Assembly (NCBI GenBank): GCA_041300865.1 | Contig: JBFYTF010000662.1 | Coordinates: 1 to 5,511, forward strand | Reading direction: 5' to 3' | Length of the DNA: 5,511 nt | Source: JAAYZQ01 sp041300865 | GTDB lineage: Bacteria; Chloroflexota; Anaerolineae; JAAYZQ01 | Shown here: piece by piece, positions 5,482 to 5,511 of the stretch | Layout of the letters: every line of letters starts with the position of its first letter | Position numbering within the stretch: position 1 is the stretch's first letter | Program-made: the position numbers and the translations under genes | Notes under the pieces: generated by a model | What the model saw: only the letters and a program-made list of their open reading frames with translations | Databases searched by the model: none | What the model was told of the DNA's origin: nothing

Positions 5482-5511
5482 GTGGAAGCCTTAGAACACC
5501 AGCTCGTCGAA
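5482..5511 (+). CDS. Possible start of a downstream gene (cut by the window edge)
   Basis: A GTG at 5482 is followed by ten open codons to the window end, reading (M)EALEHQLVE, which looks like an ordinary amphipathic protein start. GAGGG at 5468-5472 lies nine bases upstream and would serve as a ribosome binding site. The same frame is closed by TGA at 5428-5430, so any start lies after that. Ten codons are far too few to name a product. If real, the gene would lie about 180 bases after the inhibitor gene and could belong to the same locus. Confidence 0.3.
   Translation, partial: MEALEHQLVE

Noticed and set aside
5427..5494. Two tiny overlapping ORFs (12 codons from ATG 5427, 10 codons from ATG 5462, joined by ATGA) that could be leader peptides
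   Set aside because: They are very short, lie in a GC-rich palindromic stretch, and have no attenuator structure that would explain a leader peptide.
5388..5511. Group II intron or other catalytic RNA end, suggested by GCGTAGCCGAAGGGGAA and GAACC/CCTATGACC-like motifs
   Set aside because: I could not place a GUGYG 5' end, a domain V hairpin or a reverse transcriptase frame; the resemblance is too weak to annotate.
1..5511. CRISPR array, tRNA, rRNA, insertion sequence or attachment site
   Set aside because: I saw no regularly spaced repeats, cloverleaf, rRNA-like sequence, transposase frame or paired terminal repeats.

Overview
This is a high-GC window whose gene content looks like a member of the Chloroflexota (Anaerolineae-like) or a related environmental lineage. 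That guess rests on the paired large membrane glycosyltransferase genes with C-terminal soluble beta domains and on the GC-rich codon use; no marker gene is present, so the taxonomy is an inference. All supported genes are on the + strand, in two transcriptional blocks.

Block 1 (1-3281) is a cell-envelope glycosylation pair. The first gene enters the window already under way and carries only the soluble C-terminal half of what is probably a GT39-like polytopic membrane protein. That half holds a conserved 'GNISRNPP' region, a beta-rich module, and an ILEI/FAM3-type domain at its C-terminus. After 11 bases comes a complete DUF2723-family (GT-C fold, TMEM260/GT117-like) polytopic glycosyltransferase with a C-terminal beta-sandwich. 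The two are very likely co-transcribed and act at the membrane on an exported or lipid-linked glycan or protein acceptor.

The intergenic stretch 3282-3553 contains a weak hairpin after the glycosyltransferase gene and then a textbook sigma70-type promoter (TATAAT with a 17-base spacer). The promoter is followed by a short leader with a long inverted repeat and a competing small hairpin just before a good Shine-Dalgarno site.

Block 2 (3554-5301) is the most interesting part. A subtilisin-family (S8) serine protease has an intact Asp/His/Ser triad and its own N-terminal prodomain but no visible signal peptide. Its stop codon overlaps (TGATG) the start of a small gene that encodes a free-standing homologue of that same prodomain, ending where the protease's prodomain ends. 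Subtilisin prodomains are known to act as chaperones and tight inhibitors of their catalytic domains. The pair therefore looks like a protease with a dedicated cytoplasmic inhibitor or immunity protein, under one promoter.

From 5302 to the end there is no convincing complete gene. The region has inverted repeats, a 15-base near-tandem repeat containing GCCGAAGGG, and a possible GTG start near the right edge that could begin another gene.
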